Shown here one piece after another: positions 6,829-15,111 of a stretch of 64,000 bases of DNA. The stretch is from a bacterium. Its GTDB lineage: Bacteria; Pseudomonadota; Gammaproteobacteria; Pseudomonadales; Moraxellaceae. The translations under genes were made by a program, and so were the position numbers. The notes under the pieces were generated by a model that was not told where the DNA came from, did no database searches, and worked only from the letters and a program-made list of their open reading frames with translations. Position 1 is the stretch's first letter. Every line of letters starts with the position of its first letter. The stretch spans positions 1 through 64,000 of the forward strand of contig JAQSDB010000010.1 of assembly GCA_029945725.1 (NCBI GenBank), given 5' to 3'.

Positions 6829-8451
6829 ATGACCTTCCCTGAGGCGACTGCCGAACTTGATCACAGTCTGTTCTGGCGGCTTGTTGAAATCAGCACGGCG
6901 CTTTCCGGCGAACGCAATACCTCGCGCCTGTTCGAGCGCATTCTCGATGCCGCGCAGGACATCACGCACGCCGATGGCGGCACGCTCTACCTGATCAAGG
7001 AGCCGGAGGAGGGCAAGCCGGTTCTCGAGTTCGAGATTCTCCGCAACAATTCCCTCAAGCTGCGTCTTGGCGGCACCTCCGGCAATCCGATCGAGCTGCC
7101 GCCGCTGCCGCTGTATCGCGCCGATGGTGCACCCAATAACGGCAACATCGCGACCTATACCGCCCTCACCAAAAAGATGGAAAACATCGAGGACGCGTAT
7201 TTTGCCGACCATCTCGATTTTACCGGCACCAAGGCCTTTGATGAGCGCTCGGGCTATCGCTCAAAATCCTTTCTGACGGTGCCGCTGATCAATCATGCCA
7301 ATGAAGTGATTGGCGTGTTGCAGCTCCTGAATGCCAAGGATGCGGACACCGGCGAAACCATTCCGTTCAGGAAAAGCCTGGAGCCCATTGTGGCGGCGCT
7401 GGCCTCCAGTGCGGCGATTGCGCTGGATAACCAGATACTGCTGCAGGATCACAAGAATCTGCTCGACGCCTTTATCAAGGTGATTGCCCAGGCGATTGAT
7501 GCCAAGTCCGCCCACACCTCTGCGCATTGCCAGCGTGTGCCGGTACTGACCGAGTTGATGGCGCAGGCCGCCTGCGAGGCACAGTCGGGGCCGCTCAGCC
7601 GTTTCAGTCTGGATGAAAGCGAATGGTACGAGCTGCGCGTGGCGGCGTGGATGCACGACTGCGGCAAGCTGGCGACACCGGACTGGATTCTTGATAAATC
7701 AACCAAGCTGCATCTCATGCTCGATGGCATCGAGACCGTGAAAACCCGTTTCGCCGCCGCCATGGCGCAGACCGAACTGAAATTCCTGCGCCAGCTCACC
7801 GCACAGCCCGATGCGGCGTTGCGTGATGTCATGGATCAGGAGCTGGCAGCATTGCGTGATGATTGCGCCTTTATTGAAAAGGCCAATGTCGGCGGCGAAT
7901 TCATGAAGCCGGAAGACCAGGCGCGCGTAAAACAGATTGCCGGGCGCAAGTGGCTCAATCATCTGGGGCTGGAGCAGCCCATGCTGAGCGAGACGGAGGT
8001 GGCTTACCTCTGCATCGAGCGCGGCACGCTGAGCTTCGATGAGCGCCAGAAAATCAATGACCACATGAAGGTGACGGTGCAGATGCTGGAATCGCTGCCC
8101 TTCCCGAAAAACCTGAAGCGGGTGCCGGAATATGCCGGAGGCCACCACGAGAAAATGGATGGCACGGGCTTTCCGCGCGGGCTCCGGCGCGAGCAGATGT
8201 CCTGGCCGGCACGCATGATGGCAATTGCCGATATTTTCGAGGCCCTGACCTCCAGCGACAGGCCTTACAAGGCGCCGATGAAGATTTCCCAGTCACTGTC
8301 GATCCTGCAGAAGATGCGCCAGCAGAATCATATTGATCCGGACCTGTTTGACCTCTTTCTCGAATCGCGGGTCTGGGAAAAATACGCACGCATCTATCTG
8401 CGCCCCGACCAGCTTGATGTGAGCGATCCCGCGCCTTATTTCGCCGCCTGA
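6829..8451 (+). CDS. GAF-HD-GYP cyclic-di-GMP phosphodiesterase-like protein
   Basis: The start at 6829 follows GTGGAGAGA; the open frame extends further upstream but overlaps the esterase gene. The product has 540 residues. A GAF domain spans about 15-205 (DGGTLYLI near 49, FLTVPLINHANEVIGVLQLLN at 148-168). The HD-GYP domain starts near 208 and shows SAHTSAHCQRV, MHDCGKL (His276-Asp277) and HHEKMDGTGFP (439-449). The family hydrolyses cyclic di-GMP at a metal centre. Two oddities: GYP is GFP, which remains compatible with activity, and about 130 residues of mostly helical insert separate HDCGK from HHE. Its 3' end overlaps the convergent LysR gene by 16 bp. Confidence 0.85.
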   Translation: MTFPEATAELDHSLFWRLVEISTALSGERNTSRLFERILDAAQDITHADGGTLYLIKEPEEGKPVLEFEILRNNSLKLRLGGTSGNPIELPPLPLYRADGAPNNGNIATYTALTKKMENIEDAYFADHLDFTGTKAFDERSGYRSKSFLTVPLINHANEVIGVLQLLNAKDADTGETIPFRKSLEPIVAALASSAAIALDNQILLQDHKNLLDAFIKVIAQAIDAKSAHTSAHCQRVPVLTELMAQAACEAQSGPLSRFSLDESEWYELRVAAWMHDCGKLATPDWILDKSTKLHLMLDGIETVKTRFAAAMAQTELKFLRQLTAQPDAALRDVMDQELAALRDDCAFIEKANVGGEFMKPEDQARVKQIAGRKWLNHLGLEQPMLSETEVAYLCIERGTLSFDERQKINDHMKVTVQMLESLPFPKNLKRVPEYAGGHHEKMDGTGFPRGLRREQMSWPARMMAIADIFEALTSSDRPYKAPMKISQSLSILQKMRQQNHIDPDLFDLFLESRVWEKYARIYLRPDQLDVSDPAPYFAA

Positions 8452-9413
8452 TCCCTGCCGGTAATTTTCTTTTCGAGGCTGTTTTTCTTCGCGCTGTTTT
8501 TTCTGCCGCCGGGCTGGAACAGCGCGATGATTCTTTCGCGCAGCCAGCGATTGGCCGGATCACTGTCCCGGCTTTCATGCCAGTACAGGTACACATCCAG
8601 CGCCGGCAACTCGATCGGCATTTCCACCAGCACGTTGCCAAGGCCGGCATTGGCCAGTTCCGCGTATTGCGCCGGCATGGTGAGCAGGGCATCGGTGCCT
8701 TCGGCAACGCGGCAGGCGGCGAAATAATGCTGGCAGCGCAGGATGATGTGGCGCTCGTGGCCGAGTCGCGCCAGCTCCTGATCCTCAAAACCGTGGCCGC
8801 GCCGGCGTGAAGACACCAGCAGATGGCTGGCAGCCAGATAATCCGCCAGGGCAATTTTTCCGCGCTTGAGCGCCGGATGATTTTTTCTCGCCACGATCAC
8901 GAAGCGGTCATGCGATACCGGCTCGCGCCGGATGTCGGCCGAGAGCGGCAGCAATACATCCAGCGCCACATCCAGACGGCCGTCGACCAGATCGGTTTCC
9001 AGCTCGCGGCGCTCGGCCCGCACACTGGCAATGCGCACACCGGGCGCTTCCTGAGCCAGTTGCGTGAGCAGGCGCGGCAGGGCGGTGGCCTCGAACACAT
9101 CGCGCAGGCCGAGCCGGAATTCCTGGCGGGAACGCGCGGCATCAAAACGCGCGCCTTCCTGAATGCTTTCCGTGATCAGGCCAAGCGCTTCATGCAGCGG
9201 ACCAATAAGACGCTGCGTGCGTGCCGTCGGCACCATGCGGTTGCCCTTGCGCAGGAAAAGCGGGTCGTCGAGCGCTTCGCGCAGGCGTGCCAGCGCATGA
9301 CTGAGCGCCGGCTGGCTCAGGTGAAGGCGGCGGGCGGCGCGGGTGAGATTGCCTTCGGCATGGATGGCTTCGAGGACCACCAGCAGGTTGAGGTCGAGCT
9401 TTCGTATATCCAT
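8436..9413 (-). CDS. LysR-family transcriptional regulator
   Basis: This 325-residue LysR protein begins MDIRKLDLNLLVVLEAIH. The helix-turn-helix at about residues 20-42 reads LTRAARRLHLSQPALSHALARLR, followed by the DDPLFLRKGNRMVPT stretch typical of the NodD/SyrM/LinR-like subgroup. Residues 90-300 are the periplasmic-binding-protein-like effector domain. The lysine-rich C-terminus is a tail. It is transcribed away from the acyl-CoA dehydrogenase gene at 9572, so by LysR habit it likely controls that cluster and itself. The inducer cannot be read; an acyl-CoA or acid from the pathway is plausible. Confidence 0.9.
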   Translation of the reverse strand: MDIRKLDLNLLVVLEAIHAEGNLTRAARRLHLSQPALSHALARLREALDDPLFLRKGNRMVPTARTQRLIGPLHEALGLITESIQEGARFDAARSRQEFRLGLRDVFEATALPRLLTQLAQEAPGVRIASVRAERRELETDLVDGRLDVALDVLLPLSADIRREPVSHDRFVIVARKNHPALKRGKIALADYLAASHLLVSSRRRGHGFEDQELARLGHERHIILRCQHYFAACRVAEGTDALLTMPAQYAELANAGLGNVLVEMPIELPALDVYLYWHESRDSDPANRWLRERIIALFQPGGRKNSAKKNSLEKKITGRDQAAK

Positions 9414-9419
9414 AAGGCT

Positions 9420-9433
9420 AATAGATGTCTATT
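9420..9433. promoter_or_regulatory. Candidate LysR operator AATAGATGTCTATT
   Basis: AATAGA and TCTATT form perfect 6-bp arms around TG, 7 bp upstream of the LysR start codon and about 140 bp before the divergent dehydrogenase. It sits in the only AT-rich part of the 158-bp divergent region. Such placement suits an autoregulatory site. Not a proven site. Confidence 0.4.
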
Positions 9434-9571
9434 CAAACTATTGATTCGACGAATTGTAGCGATTGGGTCTAGGCTGTGCCCACTCTTTTCGGAAACCGTT
9501 AAAGGCCTGCATACGCTCAGGTTTTGAAGGGCTTTCCTTCCGGTGCCATTTTGTCTTCAAGGAGACTGCTC

Positions 9572-10792
9572 ATGGACTTCGCCTATTCCGCCCGCTGCCA
9601 GAATTACCTCGCCCGTGTTCGCCAGTTCATCCGCGATGTCGTCGAGCCCAATGAAAAAGCCTATTACGAAGCCTTGCACAAGGCGCCCTGGGTGCAGCCT
9701 GCGGTGATGGAAGCGATGAAGGCCGAGGCACGTGCCGCCGGCCTCTGGAACCTGTTCCTGCCGGACGAGGAATGGGCGCCCGGTTTGTCGAATCTGGATT
9801 ACGCGCCGCTGGCCGAGGAAATGGGCCGCAACATGTATTTCTCCGAAGTCTTCAACTGCAATGCGCCCGACACCGGCAATATGGAAGTGCTGGTGAAGTA
9901 CGGCAGTGACGAACAAAAGGAACAATGGCTGAAGCCCGTGCTCAGGGGCGAAATGCGCTCGGCCTTTTGCATGACCGAACCGGCAGTGGCGTCATCGGAT
10001 GCCACCAACATGGTTGCCACCGCGCTGGTGGAAGGCGATGAAATCGTCCTCAACGGCCGCAAGTGGTGGAGTTCCGGCATCGGCCATCCCAACTGCAAGT
10101 TCGTGATCTTCATGGGGCTGACCAATACCGATGCCGATGCGCCGCGGCACCAGCGTCATTCCATGGTACTGGTGCCTATGGATACGCCCGGCATCAATAT
10201 CGAACGCATGCTGCCGGTCTACGGCAAACTCGACGAGCCTTTTGGTCACGGCGAAGTCACGTTCACCAATGTGCGGGTGCCGCTGAAGAATTTCATTGCC
10301 GGCCCCGGCCGCGGCTTTGAAGTGGCGCAGGGGCGTCTTGGCCCCGGCCGTATCCACCACTGCATGCGCGCCATCGGTGCGGCCGAAAAAGCCCTGGAGC
10401 TGATGTGCAAGCGCTCGCTGGGCCGCATTGCCTTCGGCAAGCCGCTGGCCATGCTGGGCGGCAACGTCGACGTGATTGCCAATGCGCGCATGGATATCGA
10501 ACAGGCACGCCTGCTCACCCTGAAGGCGGCCTGGATGATGGACAAGGTCGGCAACAAGGCCGCCATGAGCGAGATTTCCCAGATCAAGGTGGTGGCGCCG
10601 AACATGGCGCTGGCCATTATCGACGCCGCCGTGCAGATGCATGGTGCGGCCGGCGTCTCGGATGATCTGCCGCTGACCGGGCTCTTCTCCTATTGCCGTT
10701 CGCTGCGTCTTGCAGACGGTCCGGATGAGGTGCATCGTCGGCTGATTGCCAAGATCGAACTCGGCAAATACACGCAGATCCCCCGGCATTGA
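9572..10792 (+). CDS. Acyl-CoA dehydrogenase (ACAD10/11-like)
   Basis: The start at 9572 has AAGGAG 8 bp upstream. The product has 406 residues. N-terminal helices (1-130) lead to [16 protein letters not shown] (the FAD-binding MTEP segment), the beta-domain ([16 protein letters not shown]), and the C-terminal helical domain with R..FGKPLA and [13 protein letters not shown], which includes the usual C-terminal FAD contact. The branch with WNLFLPDE and [14 protein letters not shown] is the one found with APH-type kinases (ACAD10/ACAD11 and bacterial relatives). The next gene is exactly such a kinase. It probably oxidises, or eliminates phosphate from, a medium-chain or 4-hydroxyacyl-CoA. Confidence 0.88.
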   Translation: MDFAYSARCQNYLARVRQFIRDVVEPNEKAYYEALHKAPWVQPAVMEAMKAEARAAGLWNLFLPDEEWAPGLSNLDYAPLAEEMGRNMYFSEVFNCNAPDTGNMEVLVKYGSDEQKEQWLKPVLRGEMRSAFCMTEPAVASSDATNMVATALVEGDEIVLNGRKWWSSGIGHPNCKFVIFMGLTNTDADAPRHQRHSMVLVPMDTPGINIERMLPVYGKLDEPFGHGEVTFTNVRVPLKNFIAGPGRGFEVAQGRLGPGRIHHCMRAIGAAEKALELMCKRSLGRIAFGKPLAMLGGNVDVIANARMDIEQARLLTLKAAWMMDKVGNKAAMSEISQIKVVAPNMALAIIDAAVQMHGAAGVSDDLPLTGLFSYCRSLRLADGPDEVHRRLIAKIELGKYTQIPRH

Positions 10793-10808
10793 TGTGCCCG
10801 CAAGCGCT

Positions 10809-10879
10809 TGCTGAAAAACGGCGCTGTCCCGGATATGGCGTCAAGTACGGCCCCCGGGTGATCGACAGGTTTTTCAGCA
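10809..10879. repeat. Inverted repeat TGCTGAAAAAC ... GTTTTTCAGCA
   Basis: Perfect 11-bp arms (10809-10819 and 10869-10879) are separated by 49 bp, filling most of the gap between the dehydrogenase and kinase genes. The loop is GC-rich. It could fold as a long mRNA hairpin that adjusts expression of the two genes, or be a small mobile-repeat relic. Confidence 0.5.
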
Positions 10880-10907
10880 GGCAGCCAACCCGACAAGGAA
10901 AACAGGA

Positions 10908-11972
10908 ATGAGCCTGATTGATGAAGCGCGCAAGGTACGCGCTGGTGAAGAGCTGGATGTAGCGGTAGTGGATCGCTACCTCAAGGCGCATTTGCCTGAT
11001 TTGCAGGGAACACCGGAGATTCTCCAGTTTGCCGGTGGTGCCTCCAATCTCACCTATCTCGTCAAATACGAAAACCGTGAGCTGATCCTGCGCCGTCCGC
11101 CCTTTGGCAAGAAGGCCAAGGGCGCGCACGACATGATGCGCGAAGCCCGCATCATGCAGGCACTGAAACCCGTTTATCCCTATGTGCCGGAAGTGCTCGC
11201 GCTGTGCGAGGACGAAACGGTGATGGGCTGCGATTTTTACGTGATGCAGCGTCTGGTCGGCGTGATTCCGCGCCAGAACTTTCCGGAAGAACTGTTGCTG
11301 ACGCCGGACAAGACCCGTGCGCTTTGTCAGGGTGTGATCGACAAGCTCATCGAACTGCACAAGGTGGATGTGCACGCGGCCGGCCTCGATTATCTGGGCA
11401 AGGGGCAGGGCTATGTGGCGCGTCAGGTCAGCGGCTGGTCAGAGCGTTACCGCAATGCACGTACTGATGATGTAAAGGATTTTGAAGAAGTGATGGCCTG
11501 GCTGGAGGCAAAAAAACCGGCCACGGAAGTCGCCATTACGCTGATCCACAATGATTTCCGTTTTGACAATGTCGTGCTTGATCCGAAAGACCTGCATGTC
11601 ATCGGCGTGCTCGACTGGGAAATGGCGACGCTGGGTGACCCGCTGATGGATCTCGGTGGTGCCCTGGCCTACTGGGTGCAGACCGATGATGATCCCGTGT
11701 TCCAGATGATGCGGCGCCAGCCCACCAATGCCGCCGGCATGATGTCGCGTGCCGAAGTCGTTTCCTATTACGGCGAGAAGACCGGTTTCAAGGTGGCGAA
11801 TTTTGATTTCTACATGGTCTTCGGACTGTTCCGTCTTGCCGGTATCGCACAGCAGATCTGGTATCGCTACTACAACGGCCAGACCACCAATCCGTCTTTC
11901 GCACAGTTTGGCACCATGGTGAATTATCTCGAGAAACGCTGCCTCGACCTGATCAAGGCATCGACACTCTGA
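10908..11972 (+). CDS. APH-family phosphotransferase (acyl-CoA-associated kinase)
   Basis: This 354-residue kinase-like protein follows AAGGAAAACAGGA. It has FAGGASNLTYLV (glycine-rich ATP loop, about 42-53), LILRRPPFG (ATP-contacting Arg/Lys), the catalytic loop HNDFRFDN (about 218-225) and metal-binding DWE (about 242-244). This is the aminoglycoside/choline-kinase fold, but this branch clusters with acyl-CoA dehydrogenases (ACAD10/11 N-terminal domain; LvaA of levulinate catabolism), where a kinase phosphorylates the 4-hydroxyl of 4-hydroxyacyl-CoA. The gene lies 115 bp after an ACAD and overlaps the phosphatase gene by one base. Antibiotic resistance is unlikely from context. Confidence 0.88.
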   Translation: MSLIDEARKVRAGEELDVAVVDRYLKAHLPDLQGTPEILQFAGGASNLTYLVKYENRELILRRPPFGKKAKGAHDMMREARIMQALKPVYPYVPEVLALCEDETVMGCDFYVMQRLVGVIPRQNFPEELLLTPDKTRALCQGVIDKLIELHKVDVHAAGLDYLGKGQGYVARQVSGWSERYRNARTDDVKDFEEVMAWLEAKKPATEVAITLIHNDFRFDNVVLDPKDLHVIGVLDWEMATLGDPLMDLGGALAYWVQTDDDPVFQMMRRQPTNAAGMMSRAEVVSYYGEKTGFKVANFDFYMVFGLFRLAGIAQQIWYRYYNGQTTNPSFAQFGTMVNYLEKRCLDLIKASTL

Positions 11973-12658
11973 TGGCCAGTCTTTATCTGGTGCGCCATGG
12001 TCAGGCTTCTTTTGGCGCCGACAATTACGATGTGCTTTCTGATCTGGGTGTACAGCAGTGTCATTTGCTGGGGCAGTGGTGGAAGGAGCGCGGCCTGGCG
12101 CCGGACCGTGTTTTCTGCGGCCCCATGCGTCGTCATCGCCAAAGCCTTGATGCCTTTTGTGCCGGTCTTGATCGCGAATTTGCCAGTGCCAGCCTGCACG
12201 GTATCGCCGAGTTTGATCACGAAAACGTGCTGGAAGTGTATCACCCCGAGTTTTCCGACAAGGCCGCCATCCTGCGCTTTCTTGCCGATACCCCGCGTCC
12301 GCGCCAGGCCTTTCACGAGATTTTCACGGCAGCCATAGCGCGCTGGCACGATGGCCGCCATGACGGTGAATACAACGAGTCATGGCCGGTATTCCGGCAG
12401 CGTGTGCTGGCCGCTTTTGCCGAGCTGCGCCAGAACAGTGGCGATGCCATTGTCTTTACCTCGGGCGGTGTCATCAGCGTGATCGTGCAGGCGATTCTGG
12501 GCCTGGACGATGCCCGCTGCTTTGCCCTCAATGCCATCACCATCAACAGCAGTGTGACGCGAATCCTGTACCGTCAGGAAGAAGCCTCGCTGCATTCGTT
12601 CAACAATACGGCGCATCTGGATGTCCATAATGATTCCGCGCTCGTTACCTATCGCTGA
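11972..12658 (+). CDS. Histidine phosphatase family protein
   Basis: The 228-residue protein begins MASLYLVRHGQASFG: the RHG motif with catalytic His at residue 9. A second Arg (MRRHRQS, about 54) and an acid/His pair later complete the branch-1 histidine phosphatase (PhoE/SixA/phosphoglycerate-mutase) site. The third motif appears as TSGGVISV in place of the usual THGG, so the second catalytic His is not in its standard place. The ATG overlaps the kinase TGA (TGATG), implying coupled translation. A phosphatase next to a kinase could recycle or correct phospho-acyl-CoA intermediates; that is inference. Confidence 0.82.
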   Translation: MASLYLVRHGQASFGADNYDVLSDLGVQQCHLLGQWWKERGLAPDRVFCGPMRRHRQSLDAFCAGLDREFASASLHGIAEFDHENVLEVYHPEFSDKAAILRFLADTPRPRQAFHEIFTAAIARWHDGRHDGEYNESWPVFRQRVLAAFAELRQNSGDAIVFTSGGVISVIVQAILGLDDARCFALNAITINSSVTRILYRQEEASLHSFNNTAHLDVHNDSALVTYR

Positions 12659-12746
12659 TTGAAAAACCAGGGCGAATGCCGCTCGCGACGCCTGCCACGT
12701 TTTTCACCTTGCGGTAACATCCTTCTACCTGCGGGAGAGTTAAACC

Positions 12747-13517
12747 ATGAACCTTAAAAACCCTTTTGATTTAAGCGGGAAGATTGCCCTTGTCAGCGGC
12801 GCCAGTCGCGGCATTGGTGAAAGCATTTCACGCCTGCTGGCGGCGCAGGGCGCGCATGTGATTCTGGCCAGCCGCAAGGCAGAAGCCTGCGAGCGTGTGG
12901 CGGCATCGATTCGTGAAGACGGTGGCAAGGCCGAGGTCATGGCCTGTCATATCGGCGAGATGGCGCAGATCGAACAGGTCTTTGCTGCCATCAGCGAAAA
13001 ACACGGACGCCTCGACATCCTGGTGAACAACGCCGCTGCCAATCCCTATTTTGGTTCCATTCAGGACACGGACCTCGGCGCCTTCAACAAGACGGTTGAT
13101 GTGAACATCCGCGGTTATTTCTTCATGTCCTCGCATGCCGTCAAGCTCATGGAAAAAAACGGCGGCGGCAGCATCGTCAATGTGGCTTCCGTGAACGGCA
13201 TCATTCCCGGCCATTTCCAGGGGATTTACTCCATCAGCAAGGCCGCCGTCATTTCCATGACAAAATCCTTTGCCAAGGAATGCGCGCCTTTGGGCATTCG
13301 CGTGAATGCGCTGCTGCCGGGCGCCACGGAAACAAAATTTGCGTCCGCGCTCACGCAGAATCCGGTGATCCTCAACGAGCTGCTCAGGCATGTGCCGATG
13401 GGCCGTGTGGCACAGCCGGAAGAAATGGCGGGCGCCGTGCTGTACCTGGTGTCACCGGCAGCCAGCTACACCACCGGTACCTGCCTGAATGTGGATGGCG
13501 GCTACCTGCTGGCCTGA
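12747..13517 (+). CDS. Short-chain dehydrogenase/reductase
   Basis: This 256-residue classical SDR follows GCGGGAGAG. It has the NAD(P) motif SGASRGIGES (about 18-27), ILASRK after strand 2, VNNAAANP, catalytic Ser in NVASVNG, YSISKAA with the Tyr and Lys, and the C-terminal NVDGGYL. An Arg after strand 2 hints at NADP use. In this cluster it could act as a 3-hydroxyacyl-CoA dehydrogenase or reductase. It is 88 bp after the phosphatase gene and on the same strand. Confidence 0.9.
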   Translation: MNLKNPFDLSGKIALVSGASRGIGESISRLLAAQGAHVILASRKAEACERVAASIREDGGKAEVMACHIGEMAQIEQVFAAISEKHGRLDILVNNAAANPYFGSIQDTDLGAFNKTVDVNIRGYFFMSSHAVKLMEKNGGGSIVNVASVNGIIPGHFQGIYSISKAAVISMTKSFAKECAPLGIRVNALLPGATETKFASALTQNPVILNELLRHVPMGRVAQPEEMAGAVLYLVSPAASYTTGTCLNVDGGYLLA

Positions 13518-13632
13518 GAAACGGCGCGAGCACCGCCGCAGCGTCTGTTCTTCCGGAAAGGATTCCTGCGCGCGGCGCTTGCGTCAGGTTTTTCCCGTTT
13601 CAAAAAACAAAAAACAAAAAAGGAAAACCGTC

Positions 13633-13992
13633 ATGCTGATTCTGGCCAATGTCCTGATCGCCCTTGTGGCGCTGCTGCACCTGTATTTCCTGGTTCTGGA
13701 AATGTTTCTCTGGACCACGCCCTTCGGGCGCAAGGCCTTTGGCCTGAAAGAAGCCTTTGCCCTGGAAAGCCGCGCACTGGCCGCCAATCAGGGCCTCTAC
13801 AACGGCTTTCTCGCGGCCGGTCTGGTCTGGGGCCTGCTGCTCGGCGCCGACGGCTTTCCCGAGAAAGTGTTTTTCCTGTCCTGCGTCATCGTGGCCGGCG
13901 TCTTTGGCGGTGCCACGGTCAGCAAGAAAATCGTCATCGTGCAGGCGGTGCCGGCGGTGATCGCCCTGGCGCTGGTTTACCTCAGCCGATAA
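13633..13992 (+). CDS. DUF1304 family small membrane protein
   Basis: The start at 13633 follows AAAAAAGGAAAA. The product has 119 residues with four hydrophobic segments (about 1-24, 50-68, 75-92, 99-117). The loop MFLWTTPFGRKAFGL after helix 1 and ANQGLYNGFLAAGL are hallmarks of DUF1304. The family is widespread, cytoplasmic-membrane bound and of unknown function. It sits within the acyl-CoA cluster on the same strand. Confidence 0.85.
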   Translation: MLILANVLIALVALLHLYFLVLEMFLWTTPFGRKAFGLKEAFALESRALAANQGLYNGFLAAGLVWGLLLGADGFPEKVFFLSCVIVAGVFGGATVSKKIVIVQAVPAVIALALVYLSR

Positions 13993-14062
13993 TCCCGTTT
14001 TCGCGTGCGGTGTTTGATGCCGCAGCGCACGTCTCAGCACATCTCATCAACAGGAGAGCGTC

Positions 14063-15043
14063 ATGAAAGCCGTTCTGTGCAAGCAACATGGTTTACCGGA
14101 AACGCTGGTGGTGGAAGAAGTCGTGGGTCTCGTGCCCGGCCCGCGGCAGGTCGTGATCGGCGTCAAGGCCTGCGGCGTGAATTTTCCCGACACGCTCATC
14201 ATCCAGAATCTTTACCAGTTCAAGCCGGCCTTGCCGTTTTCTCCCGGCGGCGAACTGGCCGGTGTGGTCAAGGCCGTGGGCGAGGGCGTGAAACACCTGC
14301 AGGTCGGGCAGCCGGTGCTGGCCTTTACCGGCTGGGGCGGCTTTGCCGAAGAAGTGCTGGCCGACAGCAAGCAGGTGATTCCGCTGCCACCCGGTGTCGA
14401 TTTCACCATTGCCGCGGCCTTCATGATGACCTACGGCACCTCGTTTCATGCGCTGAAGGACCGCGCGCAGATGCAGCCCGGTGAAACCCTGCTGGTGCTG
14501 GGCGCGGCCGGCGGTGTCGGGCTTGCTGCCATCGAACTTGGCAAGAAAATGGGCGCACGCGTGATTGCGGCGGCATCCACGGCAGAAAAACTGGCGGTCT
14601 GCCGCGAGCATGGCGCCGACGAACTCATCAATTATGAAACCGAGGATTTGCGCGAGCGCGTCAAGGTGCTTACCGACGGCAAGGGCGCGGACGTGATCTA
14701 CGATCCGGTCGGCGGCAAATACGCGGAACCTGCCTTGCGCAGCATCGCCTGGAAGGGCCGTTATCTGGTGGTTGGTTTTGCGGCCGGCGAGATTCCGAAA
14801 ATTCCGCTCAATCTCGCACTGCTCAAGGGCTGCGCCATCATGGGCGTGTTCTGGGGAGATTTTGCCGTGCGTGAAACACAGCTCAACATGGCTAACGGCA
14901 TGCAGCTTTTCCAGTGGCTGATGCAGGGTGAACTCAAGCCGCATGTATCGCAGACCTATCCGCTGGAAAAAGCGGCCGAGGCCCTGCGTGCGCTGATGGA
15001 ACGTCGCGTCACCGGCAAGGTGGTGCTCGTTACCGGTAATTGA
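14063..15043 (+). CDS. NADPH:quinone oxidoreductase-type MDR protein
   Basis: The 326-residue protein follows AGGAGAG. It has the GroES-like N-terminal part (VGLVPGPRQVVIGVKACGVNFPD), then the Rossmann part with LVLGAAGGVGLAAIELGKKMGARVI-type sequence near 147-170 and YDPVGG near 217. The catalytic-zinc Cys/His pattern is absent, placing it with zinc-free quinone reductases or enoyl reductases. In an acyl-CoA setting it may reduce an enoyl-thioester or a quinone. It ends just before a strong terminator that closes the operon. Confidence 0.88.
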   Translation: MKAVLCKQHGLPETLVVEEVVGLVPGPRQVVIGVKACGVNFPDTLIIQNLYQFKPALPFSPGGELAGVVKAVGEGVKHLQVGQPVLAFTGWGGFAEEVLADSKQVIPLPPGVDFTIAAAFMMTYGTSFHALKDRAQMQPGETLLVLGAAGGVGLAAIELGKKMGARVIAAASTAEKLAVCREHGADELINYETEDLRERVKVLTDGKGADVIYDPVGGKYAEPALRSIAWKGRYLVVGFAAGEIPKIPLNLALLKGCAIMGVFWGDFAVRETQLNMANGMQLFQWLMQGELKPHVSQTYPLEKAAEALRALMERRVTGKVVLVTGN

Positions 15044-15067
15044 TGCGCTGCCCGTGTCCGTTTTCCT

Positions 15068-15094
15068 GTCCCGGCATGGCCGGGACGGTTTTTT
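15068..15094 (+). terminator. Rho-independent terminator
   Basis: GTCCCGGC (15068-15075) and GCCGGGAC (15079-15086) form a perfect 8-bp stem with a 3-base loop, followed by GG and six T. It probably ends the transcript that starts at the acyl-CoA dehydrogenase and lies upstream of the next gene's ribosome site. Confidence 0.85.
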
Positions 15095-15111
15095 CAGTGA
15101 GGATGAAAACC

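Noticed and set aside
10908-11972. Aminoglycoside resistance gene
   Set aside because: The fold is that of aminoglycoside phosphotransferases, but the sequence branch and neighbours are those of acyl-CoA metabolism.
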